From CAZBWS01 sp964495705 (GTDB lineage Bacteria > Pseudomonadota > Gammaproteobacteria > HTCC5015): 20,090 bases of DNA. Under the pieces are notes generated by a model. The model searched no databases. It was given only the letters and a program-made list of their open reading frames with translations, and was not told the DNA's origin. Below, in pieces: positions 6,822 through 14,215 of this stretch; the first letter of the stretch is position 1, and the number at the start of each line of letters is the position of its first letter. Where the stretch lies: contig CAZBWS010000047.1 of NCBI GenBank assembly GCA_964495705.1, forward strand, positions 1-20,090. The letters run 5' to 3'. The translations under genes were made by a program, and so were the position numbers.

Positions 6822-9101
6822 ATGATGCAAGGCCTGCTTAAAATTGTTCAGCAAGTCGCTTCCAGCGACAGCTTAGACAGTGCCTTGCAGGTTATTGTTA
6901 GCAATGTCACTAATGCCATGCAGGTGGACGCGGTCTCTGTTTACCTGCTTGAAGAGCACAACGATACACAGCAGTTTGTGCTACGAGCAACCCATGGATT
7001 GAAAAAGAAGGCCGTAGGCCGCATCCGTTTAGCCGAGGGCGAGGGCTTGGTTGGCTTGGTTGCAGAACGCGCTGAGACTGTTAATTTAGATGATGCTGCT
7101 TCCCATGAGCGCTTTCGTCACTTTCCTGAGTCGGGAGAGGACTTATTTCATTCATTTCTAGGCACGCCGATAGTGCATCACGGGGTTGTGCATGGCGTTA
7201 TTGTTGTGCAACAGCGCACTCCGCGTTTATTTGACGAAGATCATGTCGCTTTCATGATCACGCTCGCCTCACAGATAGGTGGCTCTATTTCCCAGGTGAC
7301 CATCAGCCAAGAAGTCAGTCAGCGCGGGCGCAGCGGTTTGCGGCCACGTAAAGATCAACAGCGTATTAAAGGTTTGGCGGGCTCATCTGGTTTAGAGATT
7401 GGTGAGGCGGTGGTGGTATATACGCTGACTAATCTTGAAGCAATACCTGATCGTGTACCTCGTTCTATTGTGGAGGAGTTAGAAGCCTTTGCCGCCGCAG
7501 TAAAAGCGACCTGTGAAGATATGCGCCGTATTGCTAAAAGTATGCGTGAAGTGTTGCCCCCAGAAGAGGCGGCGATCTTCGACGCCTACGAAATGATGCT
7601 CGATGGAGGCCCTTTAATTGATGATACGGTGAAAAGTATCAAGGCGGGTAACTGGGCTCAGGGCGCCTTTAGAAATACGATTCAAGAACACGTTAAGGTT
7701 TTTTTGGAAGTTGATGATACGTATTTGCGCGAGCGAGCAGAGGATATTAAAGACTTAGGTCGTCGCGTCATTATGCACCTGCAGGAAAAAAAGGTGCGTG
7801 TACACGACTGGCCACGCAAGACAATTTTAGTTGGTGAGGAGATTTCAGCTACTCAGCTGGCTGAGGTTCCAACTGACCGTTTAGCCGGCATTGTTACTGT
7901 ACATGGTTCGGGGTCATCCCATGTGGCCATTTTAGCAAGGGCGATGCAGGTACCTGCTGTGATGGGGGTGAATGACATTCCTATGAACTTGATTGATGGT
8001 CGCGAGATTATTCTAGACGGTTATGCGGGACACGTTGTGGTCTCGCCCAACTGGGCTCTGAAACTGGAATATACGCGCCTGATTAAGCAGGAGCGTCAAC
8101 AGAGTAAAGAGCTAAAAGGATTAGTTGATAAGCCTGCAGTGACCCGAGATGGCGTGCGTATCAACCTGTTTGCGAATACGGGACTGATTTCTGATTTAAC
8201 CCCTTGTTTGAATAGTGGTGCTGAAGGCATCGGTTTATATCGTACTGAAATCCCTTTTCAAATTCGTGATCGCTTTCCTTCGGAAGAAGAGCAATATGAT
8301 ATTTACCGTCAAGTCTTAGAGAGCTTTGCTCCTAGGCCTGTGGTGATTCGCACACTCGACATTGGCGGCGATAAACCCCTAGAGTATTTCCCCGTAGAAG
8401 AGGCCAATCCTTTCCTTGGCTGGCGCGGAATTCGCATTACTTTGGACCACCCCGAGCTGTTTTTGAACCAAGTACGCGCCATGTTAAAGGCCAGTCACGG
8501 CTTGAATAATATGCGTGTCTTGCTGCCGATGATCAGTAGTATGCGGGAGCTACATGACGCTAAGCGCCTTATTGAACAAGCCCATGCAGAGTTAGTGGCG
8601 GAGGGCTATAACGACCCGATGCCAAAAATTGGTGTAATGATTGAGGTCCCATCGTCTGTTTATTTGATGGATGTTATGGTTAAACATGTGGATTTCTTTT
8701 CCATTGGCACGAATGATCTTACCCAATACCTACTAGCAGTTGATCGAAATAATGAGCGTGTCGCACACCTCTATGACTCACTCCACCCCGCTGTGTTGCA
8801 CGCTATATTGACGGTATTGAATGTTGCTATCCGCCATAACAAGCCAGTTTCAGTATGTGGCGAGTTAGCAGGTGACCCTCTTGGGGCTCTTTGTTTAATG
8901 GGCATGGGTGTACAGAGCCTGAGTATGAGTGCAGGTAGTCTACCCAAGGTTAAAAAAGTCATTCGCAGTTTCACTTCGGAAGAGTCACAGGACATCGTGT
9001 CCGCGGTTTTACCCCTTGATGACGGGGTTGCTGTACGTGAGAAGTTGGTGGATGAAATTGAAAAAGCGGGCTTAGGTGGCTTGATTCGCGCTGGACGTTA
9101 G
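6822..9101 (+). CDS. ptsP: Phosphoenolpyruvate-protein phosphotransferase PtsP (EI-Ntr)
   Basis: First enzyme of the nitrogen phosphotransferase system: autophosphorylates from PEP and passes phosphate to NPr (PtsO), which feeds EIIA-Ntr and so potassium, nitrogen and stress responses. The 759-aa protein has an N-terminal GAF sensor domain (about 16-155), an enzyme I N-domain, the swivelling phosphohistidine domain with HGSGSSH (active His367), and the PEP-binding TIM barrel (LYRTEIPF, RTLDIGGDK, FFSIGTNDLTQY, active-site Cys679 in VCGELAGDP). All expected catalytic residues are present. Two adjacent ATGs (6822, 6825) make the exact start ambiguous by one residue. It is tightly coupled to rppH. 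NPr and EIIA-Ntr genes are not in this window. The gene has no ATGCGGAT repeat despite its length. Confidence 0.97.
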   Translation: MMQGLLKIVQQVASSDSLDSALQVIVSNVTNAMQVDAVSVYLLEEHNDTQQFVLRATHGLKKKAVGRIRLAEGEGLVGLVAERAETVNLDDAASHERFRHFPESGEDLFHSFLGTPIVHHGVVHGVIVVQQRTPRLFDEDHVAFMITLASQIGGSISQVTISQEVSQRGRSGLRPRKDQQRIKGLAGSSGLEIGEAVVVYTLTNLEAIPDRVPRSIVEELEAFAAAVKATCEDMRRIAKSMREVLPPEEAAIFDAYEMMLDGGPLIDDTVKSIKAGNWAQGAFRNTIQEHVKVFLEVDDTYLRERAEDIKDLGRRVIMHLQEKKVRVHDWPRKTILVGEEISATQLAEVPTDRLAGIVTVHGSGSSHVAILARAMQVPAVMGVNDIPMNLIDGREIILDGYAGHVVVSPNWALKLEYTRLIKQERQQSKELKGLVDKPAVTRDGVRINLFANTGLISDLTPCLNSGAEGIGLYRTEIPFQIRDRFPSEEEQYDIYRQVLESFAPRPVVIRTLDIGGDKPLEYFPVEEANPFLGWRGIRITLDHPELFLNQVRAMLKASHGLNNMRVLLPMISSMRELHDAKRLIEQAHAELVAEGYNDPMPKIGVMIEVPSSVYLMDVMVKHVDFFSIGTNDLTQYLLAVDRNNERVAHLYDSLHPAVLHAILTVLNVAIRHNKPVSVCGELAGDPLGALCLMGMGVQSLSMSAGSLPKVKKVIRSFTSEESQDIVSAVLPLDDGVAVREKLVDEIEKAGLGGLIRAGR

Positions 9102-9199
9102 CCTTTATTCCATAAAGCAGGCATACATCTGACGCCAAAGCAGTTTACTTTCGTCTCCAATCACCATAGTGCTGCACTGCAAAAAACACCTGTAAGCGT

Positions 9200-9230
9200 T
9201 ATAATTTCAGTGCTGTCACAGCGTTGTGAC
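9200..9230 (+). promoter_or_regulatory. Possible cydA promoter -10 box and adjacent dyad
   Basis: TATAAT (9200-9205) is followed by GTCACA (9215-9220) and TGTGAC (9225-9230), a perfect 6-bp inverted repeat around GCGT, at or just after the expected transcription start. No good -35 box lies 17 bp upstream, which would fit an activated promoter. The dyad is inverted relative to the CRP site (TGTGA-N6-TCACA), so CRP is not implied. Confidence 0.35.
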
Positions 9231-9250
9231 GTTTACTAGAGGGCAGCTCT

Positions 9251-10639
9251 ATGGAGCTTGATGCCGTACTACTCTCTCGTTTGCAGTTTGCCTTCACGGT
9301 AAGCTTTCATATTCTTTTTCCTACTTTATCTATAGGTATGGCCGCGTTCTTGGCTGTGCTAGAAGGGCTGTGGTTAAAAACAGGCCGACAAGAGTTTAAG
9401 CATCACTATCACTTCTGGGCGAAAATATTTGCACTCAGCTTTGGCATGGGAGTAGTTTCTGGGATTGTTCTGTCCTATGAGTTTGGCACGAACTTTAGTC
9501 ACTTCTCTGAAGTTGCGGGCAATATCATTGGTCCTTTGATGACCTATGAAGTACTCACCGCATTTTTCTTAGAGGCCGGCTTTTTAGGGGTCATGCTATT
9601 TGGCTGGAATAAAGTCAGTCCACGCATGCACTTTTTTTCTACCTGTATGGTCGCTGTGGGTACGATGTTTTCCGCATTTTGGATCTTGTCTGCAAACTCA
9701 TGGATGCATACTCCACAAGGAGCAGAGCTCATTGATGGGGTCTTCTATCCAGTTGATTGGTTTAAAATTGTGTTTAACCCGTCTTTCCCTTATCGTTTAG
9801 CGCATATGTTAATTGCGTCTATGTTAACGACGGCTTTCTTTGTTGCAGGTGTATCCGCATGGTATTTATTTAAAAAGCGTGAACAAGACTTTGCCAAACG
9901 CAGTTTACAAATGGCGATATTTACAGCGGCGCTGTTAGCACCCTTACAGATTTTTGTCGGCGACCTACACGGGCTAAATGTACTAAAGCATCAACCCATG
10001 AAAGTAGCCGCGATGGAAGGACGCTGGGATACTATGAGTGGTGCCCCGCTATTGCTCTTTGCTATTCCTGATCAAGAGCAACAAAAGAATCATTTTGAAA
10101 TTGGCATACCGAAAATGGCGAGCTTCATTTTAAAGCATGATGCGGATGCTGAGGTTTTGGGTCTCAAAGAAGTGCCCAGAGAAGACCAGCCGCGTATGTC
10201 GATTGTGTTTTGGTCATTCCGTGTGATGGTGGGCATAGGTATGGGGATGCTGGCTTTGGCTTGGCTGTCGGCCTTCTTACTACGCGGCGGAAAATTATTT
10301 AATGCGGATAAGCTGCTAGGTGCACTTGTGCTGTTCACCCCTGCTGGGTTCGTTGCCACCCTTGCGGGTTGGTTTGTGGTTGAAGTGGGTCGCCAGCCTT
10401 GGCTAGTCAATGGCCTCTATCGTACCGCTGATGGTGCATCCGCATTGCCTGCTAGTAATATTATTTGGTCACTGGGCTCCTTTGTTGCTATTTATAGTGT
10501 GATCTTTAGCGCCTTCTTGTACTACCTTTTATTGGTCATACGCAGGGGTCCTGAATATCACGAAGAAAAAGCGCCAGAACTGGTTCCACAAGGGCCTGCA
10601 CACCCCGCCTTTATGCCAGTGACGGAGGAAGAAAAATGA
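9251..10639 (+). CDS. cydA: Cytochrome bd-type quinol oxidase subunit I, cyanide-insensitive (CioA) type
   Basis: Inner-membrane terminal oxidase subunit that oxidises quinol and reduces oxygen to water, carrying hemes b558, b595 and d. The 462-aa protein is shorter than E. coli CydA (522 aa) because the Q-loop insertion is missing, and its sequence (SRLQFAFTVSFHILFP, TYEVLTAFFLEAGFLG, FVGDLHGLNVLKHQP) follows Pseudomonas CioA. Heme ligands seen: H20, H185 and M326 (FRVMVG). GRQPWLV is intact. GAGGG lies 7 bases before ATG 9251; its stop overlaps the cydB start by 4 bases. Four ATGCGGAT copies lie between 9852 and 10445. Low-oxygen or cyanide/sulfide-tolerant respiration is inferred from the family. 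Confidence 0.95.
   Translation: MELDAVLLSRLQFAFTVSFHILFPTLSIGMAAFLAVLEGLWLKTGRQEFKHHYHFWAKIFALSFGMGVVSGIVLSYEFGTNFSHFSEVAGNIIGPLMTYEVLTAFFLEAGFLGVMLFGWNKVSPRMHFFSTCMVAVGTMFSAFWILSANSWMHTPQGAELIDGVFYPVDWFKIVFNPSFPYRLAHMLIASMLTTAFFVAGVSAWYLFKKREQDFAKRSLQMAIFTAALLAPLQIFVGDLHGLNVLKHQPMKVAAMEGRWDTMSGAPLLLFAIPDQEQQKNHFEIGIPKMASFILKHDADAEVLGLKEVPREDQPRMSIVFWSFRVMVGIGMGMLALAWLSAFLLRGGKLFNADKLLGALVLFTPAGFVATLAGWFVVEVGRQPWLVNGLYRTADGASALPASNIIWSLGSFVAIYSVIFSAFLYYLLLVIRRGPEYHEEKAPELVPQGPAHPAFMPVTEEEK
9852..9860 (-). repeat. ATGCGGATA motif copy in cydA
   Basis: Exact 9-mer, antisense to cydA, in Val-Ser-Ala-Trp codons. Confidence 0.8.
10140..10147 (+). repeat. ATGCGGAT motif copy in cydA
   Basis: Eight-base core followed by G; sense, Asp-Ala-Asp codons. 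Confidence 0.65.
10302..10310 (+). repeat. ATGCGGATA motif copy in cydA
   Basis: Exact 9-mer, sense, Asn-Ala-Asp codons; followed by AGCT (extended match). Confidence 0.8.
10438..10445 (-). repeat. ATGCGGAT motif copy in cydA
   Basis: Eight-base core followed by G; antisense, Ala-Ser-Ala-Leu codons. Confidence 0.65.
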
Positions 10640-11637
10640 CGGAAATCACATTAATGTGGGCAGCAGTAATTGCCCTGGGTGTCATGATATATGTTGTGCT
10701 CGACGGCTTTGATCTAGGTATTGGTATGCTGTTTTTATTCCAGCCTCGCATTCGCAATCGCGACGTCATGATGAGTTCTATTGCGCCTATGTGGGATGGC
10801 AATGAAACCTGGATGGTACTCGGTGGCGCGGGTTTATTAGCGGCCTTTCCCAAAGCCTATGCATTATTGCTGTCCGCGCTATATGTACCGATTATGTTAA
10901 TGCTACTCGCCTTAGTGTTGCGTGGTGTGGCCTTTGAGTTTCGCTTTAAAACGAATCGCCATCGCTTAGCGTGGGGTATTGTTTTTTCTATCGGTAGTAC
11001 GCTTGCCGCGTTTAGTCAGGGTGCAATCCTAGGTTCGGTAGTACAGGGTATTAATGTGGTCGATGGTGAATACGTAGGCGGTACTTGGGGCTGGCTGAGC
11101 CCCTTTAGTGCATTCACAGGTTTTGCTGTCATGACTGGCTATGTAATGCTAGGTGCGACTTGGCTGGTGATGAAGACTGTGGGTGACTTGCAAGCGTGGA
11201 GTTATCGTGTAGCCAAAATCATATTGCCCATATGGTTGCTGACGATTGGGGTGGTCAGCATTTGGACTGCCTTTTCCGAGCCTGAAATATCTGCGCGCTG
11301 GTTTGATTTGCCGAATTTCTACTACCTGTCACAAGTACCATTGATCACCATTATTATCGCTGCCGCTTGTTGGTGGAACCTATATCACAGCAATCAAAGT
11401 GCGCCGTTTTACTTGTCGATTGCTTTGTTTGTACTGTCCTTTGTAGGGTTGATTATTAGCATTTGGCCCTACATCGTGCCCCGCGTATTGACCCTAGAGC
11501 AAGCCGCAGCTGCACACTCTTCACAAGTGTTTTCATTTATCGGTATTGCTATTTTTCTGCCTTTTGTTATTGGTTATACCGCTGTGAGTTATCGCGTGTT
11601 TAGAGGCAAGGTGAGGGATGGCAATGCCTATCACTAA
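10636..11637 (+). CDS. cydB: Cytochrome bd-type quinol oxidase subunit II (CioB type)
   Basis: Partner of CydA in the inner-membrane bd oxidase. The 333-aa protein has about eight to nine hydrophobic helices and the conserved YVVLDGFDLGIGML opening and APMWDGNETWMVLGGAGLLAAFP motif. ATG 10636 overlaps the cydA stop in an ATGA junction, with GGAGG upstream, so translation is coupled. Its 3' end overlaps the small downstream gene by 14 bases. Length and sequence fit the CIO branch. Confidence 0.96.
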   Translation: MTEITLMWAAVIALGVMIYVVLDGFDLGIGMLFLFQPRIRNRDVMMSSIAPMWDGNETWMVLGGAGLLAAFPKAYALLLSALYVPIMLMLLALVLRGVAFEFRFKTNRHRLAWGIVFSIGSTLAAFSQGAILGSVVQGINVVDGEYVGGTWGWLSPFSAFTGFAVMTGYVMLGATWLVMKTVGDLQAWSYRVAKIILPIWLLTIGVVSIWTAFSEPEISARWFDLPNFYYLSQVPLITIIIAAACWWNLYHSNQSAPFYLSIALFVLSFVGLIISIWPYIVPRVLTLEQAAAAHSSQVFSFIGIAIFLPFVIGYTAVSYRVFRGKVRDGNAYH

Positions 11638-11755
11638 TAAACCCAAGAAAAATTGGTTATGGTTTGTGGGGATATATGCCGCTTCCTTGTTGGTGTTTAT
11701 CGCAGTGGTTTATGGGCTACGTTGGCTGATGCCGAATGTGTTGTTTTGGGGCTGA
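11624..11755 (+). CDS. Small single-helix subunit of the bd oxidase, DUF2474-like
   Basis: A 43-aa protein: short basic N-terminus (MPITNKPKKNW), one transmembrane helix (about 11-35), short tail ending VLFWG. It overlaps the end of cydB by 14 bases and has GAGGG 6 bases before ATG 11624; an in-frame ATG at 11618 is crowded onto that site. Position, size and topology match the DUF2474/CydX-like small proteins that complete CIO-type oxidases, probably stabilising the hemes. Assignment rests on context and topology, not on a strong motif. Confidence 0.72.
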   Translation: MPITNKPKKNWLWFVGIYAASLLVFIAVVYGLRWLMPNVLFWG

Positions 11756-11804
11756 GCGTTAACAATTAGTACTCACTTATTTTTTAACAATAGATATAAA
11801 TAGT

Positions 11805-11957
11805 ATGACTGAAAAAAAAGAATCCAGATGCACAGACACAAGCTGTTGCCCACCTAAAAAGCCGATGACTCGCACTACGCCTAAAGTCGGGCGCAATGAC
11901 CCTTGTATCTGCGGTAGTGATAAAAAATTCAAAAAGTGCTGTGGTAAGCAAACCTAA
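11805..11957 (+). CDS. 50-aa SEC-C zinc-motif mini-protein
   Basis: Nearly the whole C-terminal half is a SEC-C motif: GRNDPC34-I-C36-x8-C45-C46-G, the zinc-binding element also found at the C-terminus of SecA. A second cysteine group (C9, C14, C15) precedes it, joined by a proline/lysine-rich linker (PPKKPMTRTTPK). Very basic overall. ATG 11805 has no good ribosome-binding site. It stands alone between the oxidase operon and exbB. Stand-alone SEC-C proteins are common; their roles (ribosome or SecB contact, metal handling) are mostly unknown, and none can be assigned here. Confidence 0.7.
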   Translation: MTEKKESRCTDTSCCPPKKPMTRTTPKVGRNDPCICGSDKKFKKCCGKQT

Positions 11958-11993
11958 GCGAGTTTAAAAGTTGTGCTTCCGCTACTCATCTAT

Positions 11994-12022
11994 TTGTCAA
12001 TGAGTCTTATTTGCAATAAAAT
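11994..12022 (+). promoter_or_regulatory. Predicted sigma-70 promoter of the exbB operon with overlapping dyad
   Basis: TTGTCA (11994-11999), 17-bp spacer, TAAAAT (12017-12022), about 60 bases before exbB. A short dyad TTATT-TGC-AATAA (12007-12019) overlaps the -10 box and could be an operator. It does not fit the Fur consensus well. Confidence 0.5.
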
Positions 12023-12084
12023 GCTGAATACTTTTCATCGCAAGCCTGTTTCGGGGCGCTGCTTTATTCTTAAGGAACAGCATC

Positions 12085-12690
12085 ATGCTGAGTAATGTTT
12101 TTGCCACCGGTGGCTGGGTGGTTTGGGTGCTAACGGGCTTTTCCATTGTCACGCTTACTGTTGCTGTATATAAATTTATACAGTTTTTTCATGCTGGTGT
12201 TTGGGGGCATAAAAAAGCTGATATTGCATTGCAACAATGGGTCGAAGGCCAGCGCGAAGAAAGTGTTCAATCACTGCAGGGGCAGCGTTCTGCCGTTAGC
12301 CGTGTGAGCCTGCAGGCTTGCAGTTTAATGTTGCAAGAAGATACTAGTGAAGAGCAGGCAAGGGAAGAGAGTTTGCGCTTAGCCAGTCAAGAGTTATTCC
12401 AGCTGCGCGACCATTTGCGTATTATTGAAGTCATTGCTGCGCTGAGCCCCTTACTGGGCTTGCTCGGCACCGTACTTGGAATGATCAAGGCCTTTCAGCA
12501 AATGCAGTTAGCCGGCGCACAGGTTGACCCCAGCGCCTTATCGGGGGGGATTTGGGAGGCGCTGTTAACCACTGCCGTTGGCCTCGTTGTTGCGATTCCT
12601 GCGGTGATGCTATTGAACTGGTTTGAGCAGCAGGTAGAGCGCTGCAAGCATCATTTAGAAAACAGCTTAACGCGTATCTTTACAGCTTAA
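12085..12690 (+). CDS. exbB: ExbB/TolQ-family proton-channel subunit
   Basis: Inner-membrane subunit (pentamer in characterised systems) that with ExbD turns proton flow into work on TonB. The 201-aa protein has three hydrophobic segments (about 8-32, 110-135 and 156-180) and the family signature LSPLLGLLGTVLGMI followed by GGIWEALLTTAVGLVVAIPA. There is no cleavable signal and no N-terminal periplasmic extension. AAGGA lies 8 bases before ATG 12085. It heads a four-gene operon with two exbD genes and tonB, gaps of 6 bases or overlaps throughout. TolQ is ruled out by the tonB gene in the operon and absence of tolA/tolB. Confidence 0.93.
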   Translation: MLSNVFATGGWVVWVLTGFSIVTLTVAVYKFIQFFHAGVWGHKKADIALQQWVEGQREESVQSLQGQRSAVSRVSLQACSLMLQEDTSEEQAREESLRLASQELFQLRDHLRIIEVIAALSPLLGLLGTVLGMIKAFQQMQLAGAQVDPSALSGGIWEALLTTAVGLVVAIPAVMLLNWFEQQVERCKHHLENSLTRIFTA

Positions 12691-12696
12691 GCTTAT

Positions 12697-13101
12697 ATGC
12701 ACATCGATTCACCTGCCCCCACGCGTCACGGCATCAGTCTTACGCCATTGATCGACGTAGTATTTATACTGCTAATCTTCTTTATGCTCGCCTCTAGTTT
12801 TAGCGGCTGGAAGGGCATGCAGATGAATTTAGGCAGAGGAGAGTCCGTGGCCAGTGATGCACCTGAACTTATTCTGCTAGAGATACTGGCTGATGGTGCT
12901 TGGCTGCTCGAGGGGAAAAAAATTGATCCCAAGCAATACTTCACTAGCTGGCAACAACGTAGTCAAGACAGTACGCAGTTCCAAATCATTTTAAAGCCTG
13001 GACAAGGTACTCAAGTACAGGCTTTGGTCTCGGTATTAGGGCAGTTGCACCAACAAAACTTAAAGAGGGTATCCCTAGCGAAGAAGGGTGTTGATGAATA
13101 A
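12697..13101 (+). CDS. exbD: ExbD-family subunit 1, with the conserved aspartate
   Basis: Single-helix inner-membrane protein with a periplasmic C-terminal domain. In the 134-aa sequence the helix ISLTPLIDVVFILLIFFML carries Asp20, equivalent to the proton-binding Asp25 of E. coli ExbD. It begins 6 bases after exbB and its last 8 bases overlap the second exbD. The ribosome-binding site is weak, so translation may be coupled to exbB. Confidence 0.92.
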   Translation: MHIDSPAPTRHGISLTPLIDVVFILLIFFMLASSFSGWKGMQMNLGRGESVASDAPELILLEILADGAWLLEGKKIDPKQYFTSWQQRSQDSTQFQIILKPGQGTQVQALVSVLGQLHQQNLKRVSLAKKGVDE

Positions 13102-13513
13102 GTTAATTAAAATTGATTCCAGCCCTAGACGTGCCAGCATAGAAAATACCTTACCCATGATTAATGTGGTTTTTCTGTTATTGATCTTTTTTATGTTGGC
13201 CGGTGCGTTTAAGCGCCCTGAACTGTTTCCTGTCAATGCTCCTGTTGCCCAAGGCCAAGAAGATCTCAGCAAAGAAAACTATCTATTGTTGATTGATGCC
13301 CAAGGTCAAATGGCACTGAATGCGGATAGGCTAGAAAAGTCTGAATTACACAGGGCTATTACGACTTTGCTACCTGAGTTAAAGCTCCAAGGATTACAAG
13401 TAAAGGCCGATGCGAACTTAGCGGCTAACCACTTAATTGATGTTGTACAAATACTGGCAGATGCAGGTTTGAGTAAAGTGTATTTAATGAGCCAAAGTAG
13501 TGCCAGTGATTAA
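13094..13513 (+). CDS. ExbD-family subunit 2, with Asn in place of the channel aspartate
   Basis: A 139-aa paralogue of the preceding ExbD. Start ATG 13094 follows AAGAAGG by 6 bases, giving an 8-base overlap with exbD1 (a GTG at 13088 is less likely). The helix reads LPMINVVFLLLIFFML, so Asn24 replaces the otherwise near-invariant proton-binding aspartate, while flanking residues are kept. In known complexes two ExbD chains sit in one ExbB pentamer, so this suggests an ExbD1-ExbD2 heterodimer with one protonatable site. Such Asn variants may exist in other two-ExbD operons. Carries one ATGCGGATA copy (13320). Confidence 0.9.
   Translation: MNKLIKIDSSPRRASIENTLPMINVVFLLLIFFMLAGAFKRPELFPVNAPVAQGQEDLSKENYLLLIDAQGQMALNADRLEKSELHRAITTLLPELKLQGLQVKADANLAANHLIDVVQILADAGLSKVYLMSQSSASD
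13320..13328 (+). repeat. ATGCGGATA motif copy in exbD2
   Basis: Exact 9-mer, sense, Asn-Ala-Asp codons; followed by GGCT, the same extension as both arms of the 5479-5511 hairpin. Confidence 0.8.
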
Positions 13514-14201
13514 TACCTCTGTTATACGTTGGCTGATAGCCTTTGTTGTGGCTGTTGTGTTACATGCTTCTCTGATAGTTTGGGTGACTACTGTGCCTAA
13601 GCCATCTACTTTGCATGCGAAGAAGCAGGGTCGTGGTGGAATAGAGGTGGGGATTGCTCAATTATTACCCGCGCCAAAAGTCCCGCAGCCTAAAATAACC
13701 CCACCATCGAAGCCTGTAGCCAAGCCCGTTAAAAAGCCGATTAAAAAAATACAGACCAAGCCTAAGGCAATAGTCAGTAAGACGGTTGATAAACAAGCGC
13801 TTACTGTGCCTAAAGAAGCACCTAGCCTCAAGCCTATTGAACCGGTTGTTGAGCCAGCGTTAGAAAAGACAAGTGACCAAGCTCAAACCAATGGCGGTGC
13901 CGCTTTGCAAGTGCAGCGGGTCAGTTTCCACTCGCGTGTCATGGCTCACTTACAAACGTTTAAATACTACCCCAGTCGAGCTAAACGCAGGCGTATGGAA
14001 GGGGTTGTGGAGCTTGAAATTAGTATTGGTCGCAATGGTCAGCTATTGAACTACACGATTGTGAAAAGCTCTCAACACACGGTTTTAGATCAAGCGGCTA
14101 TTGATATGCTTAAACGTGCACAGCCCTTACCTATTGTGCCTGCTGAGATGACCGCAGAGGTGTACCAGGATGTCTTTAAAATTGGCTATCGAGTGCGTTA
14201 A
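13500..14201 (+). CDS. tonB: TonB-family energy transducer
   Basis: Spans the periplasm to couple ExbBD energy to outer-membrane receptors. The 233-aa protein has an N-terminal helix (about 9-31, including the VVLHASL histidine region like His20 of E. coli TonB), a Pro/Lys-rich linker (about 55-120, PxPK and KPVKKP repeats), and a C-terminal TonB domain (about 145-233: YPSRAKRRRMEGVVELEISI, DQAAIDMLKRAQPLPIVP). Start is GTG 13500, overlapping exbD2 by 14 bases; GTG 13506 is an alternative. Last gene of the operon, converging on the receptor operon. Confidence 0.93.
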   Translation: MPVINTSVIRWLIAFVVAVVLHASLIVWVTTVPKPSTLHAKKQGRGGIEVGIAQLLPAPKVPQPKITPPSKPVAKPVKKPIKKIQTKPKAIVSKTVDKQALTVPKEAPSLKPIEPVVEPALEKTSDQAQTNGGAALQVQRVSFHSRVMAHLQTFKYYPSRAKRRRMEGVVELEISIGRNGQLLNYTIVKSSQHTVLDQAAIDMLKRAQPLPIVPAEMTAEVYQDVFKIGYRVR

Positions 14202-14215
14202 AAATAAATTTTTAA
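14198..14215. terminator. All-AT palindrome spanning both stop codons
   Basis: TTAAAAAT, centre AA, ATTTTTAA: a perfect 8-bp palindrome that contains the stop codons of convergent tonB (14199-14201) and the desaturase-like gene (14212-14214). It could be a weak shared terminator, but has no GC core. Confidence 0.25.

Noticed and set aside
9215..9230. CRP site upstream of cydA
   Set aside because: Half-sites are in the opposite order to TGTGA-N6-TCACA and the spacing is 4, so it is kept only as an unassigned dyad.
12000..12045. Possible Fur box upstream of exbB
   Set aside because: The AT-rich dyad TTATT-TGC-AATAA and nearby TGAA/TTCA pairs do not fit the GATAAT-type 19-mer well enough; iron regulation is plausible only from gene content.
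10140..13328. Motif as a by-product of a repeated peptide (Asn-Ala-Asp)
   Set aside because: Only four genic copies encode NAD or DAD; others are antisense or in other frames, in unrelated proteins.
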